DNA of 34,268 nt from Marinifilaceae bacterium (GTDB lineage: Bacteria; Bacteroidota; Bacteroidia; Bacteroidales; Marinifilaceae). Below the pieces are notes generated by a model. The model saw only the letters and a program-made list of their open reading frames with translations. It was not told where the DNA came from and searched no databases. The DNA lies in contig JADGEF010000028.1 of NCBI GenBank assembly GCA_016744515.1, positions 1-34,268 on the forward strand, read 5' to 3'. Each line of letters begins with the position of its first letter. Positions within the stretch are counted from its first letter, which is position 1. Made by a program: the position numbers and the translations under genes. Of the stretch, positions 33,975 through 34,268 are shown piece by piece.

Positions 33975-34268
33975 TTGCTATTCAGGTGTTTTCGTAAATA
34001 AGTATAATATCGATAGGATAAATTAGTGTACTATAATTATTCACAAATCTTATAATAGCTCCGTTCATCACAACTTCCTATTATTCCATTGGCATTCCCG
34101 ATGAATATGGGAGTAGTCTTAATTATTTTGTTCGCTATGGCTCACTAATTATTAAAAATGGTATAGATAAGTTAGTTGTAACCAAAACTCGAATTAGGTC
34201 TTTCCCACGGAAAATTAAGCCATGTAAAATACTTCAACCTATTTTGATGAATATGACTCCCTAAATTC
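33975..34268. other. Right flank without a recognised gene
   Basis: No plausible gene on either strand. GATGAATATG occurs twice (34100-34109 and 34246-34255), followed by GGAGT and ACTCCC respectively, so that GGGAGT (34109-34114) and ACTCCC (34256-34261) form a distant inverted pair. This may be the edge of a repeat or mobile element that continues beyond the window; nothing stronger can be said. Confidence 0.4.

Overview
The window is AT-rich DNA from a member of the Bacteroidota. The evidence is a SusC/SusD pair, a hybrid two-component regulator carrying an AraC domain, and promoter-like motifs resembling the Bacteroidota -33/-7 pattern (TTTG ... TAnnTTTG). A marine or host-associated Bacteroidales/Marinilabiliales-type organism is my guess; the sequence does not fix the genus. 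Two regions are separated by an 0.87-kb gap holding a broken IS30-type transposase start.

Region 1 (about 0.28-18.4 kb, all genes on +) is a layered defence island built on a type I restriction-modification system. The order is: hsdM; an ORF6N-domain protein; hsdS; a large KAP-type P-loop NTPase with inserted membrane segments; a 654-aa protein ending in a HEPN-like Rx4H motif; an AbiEi/AbiEii toxin-antitoxin pair; a small acidic unknown protein; two AlbA_2/HATPase/winged-helix proteins; and hsdR. hsdR is thus about 11 kb from hsdMS. The joints show how the island was assembled. The ORF6N gene lies between two copies of a 29-bp repeat (28/29 identical) that recreate the hsdM end / next-gene start. 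A family of three related ~36-bp palindromes sits in three module gaps. A gapless 139-bp repeat (about 85% identical) precedes each AlbA-type gene. A decayed copy of the hsdR start lies directly behind abiEii, 4 kb before the intact one. The most interesting candidate for a new system is the KAP NTPase plus HEPN-like protein. Its position inside a restriction operon recalls the PrrC-type arrangement, where an RNase watches over a restriction enzyme.

Region 2 (about 19.3-34.0 kb) is a polysaccharide-utilisation locus that appears to target sialylated, N-linked host-type glycans. It has glucosamine-6-phosphate deaminase (nagB), a divergent 1422-aa hybrid two-component sensor, SusC and SusD, then after a strong terminator and a new promoter an SGNH esterase, a PNGase F-like lipoprotein and a GH33 sialidase lipoprotein. 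A plausible workflow is: the PNGase F-like enzyme frees N-glycans, the sialidase (helped by an esterase removing O-acetyl groups) trims sialic acid, SusCD imports glycans, and NagB feeds amino-sugar phosphate into glycolysis. Sialic-acid catabolic genes other than nagB are not in the window.

The first 278 and last 294 bases hold no gene that I recognise. No tRNA, rRNA, CRISPR array or complete insertion sequence was seen.
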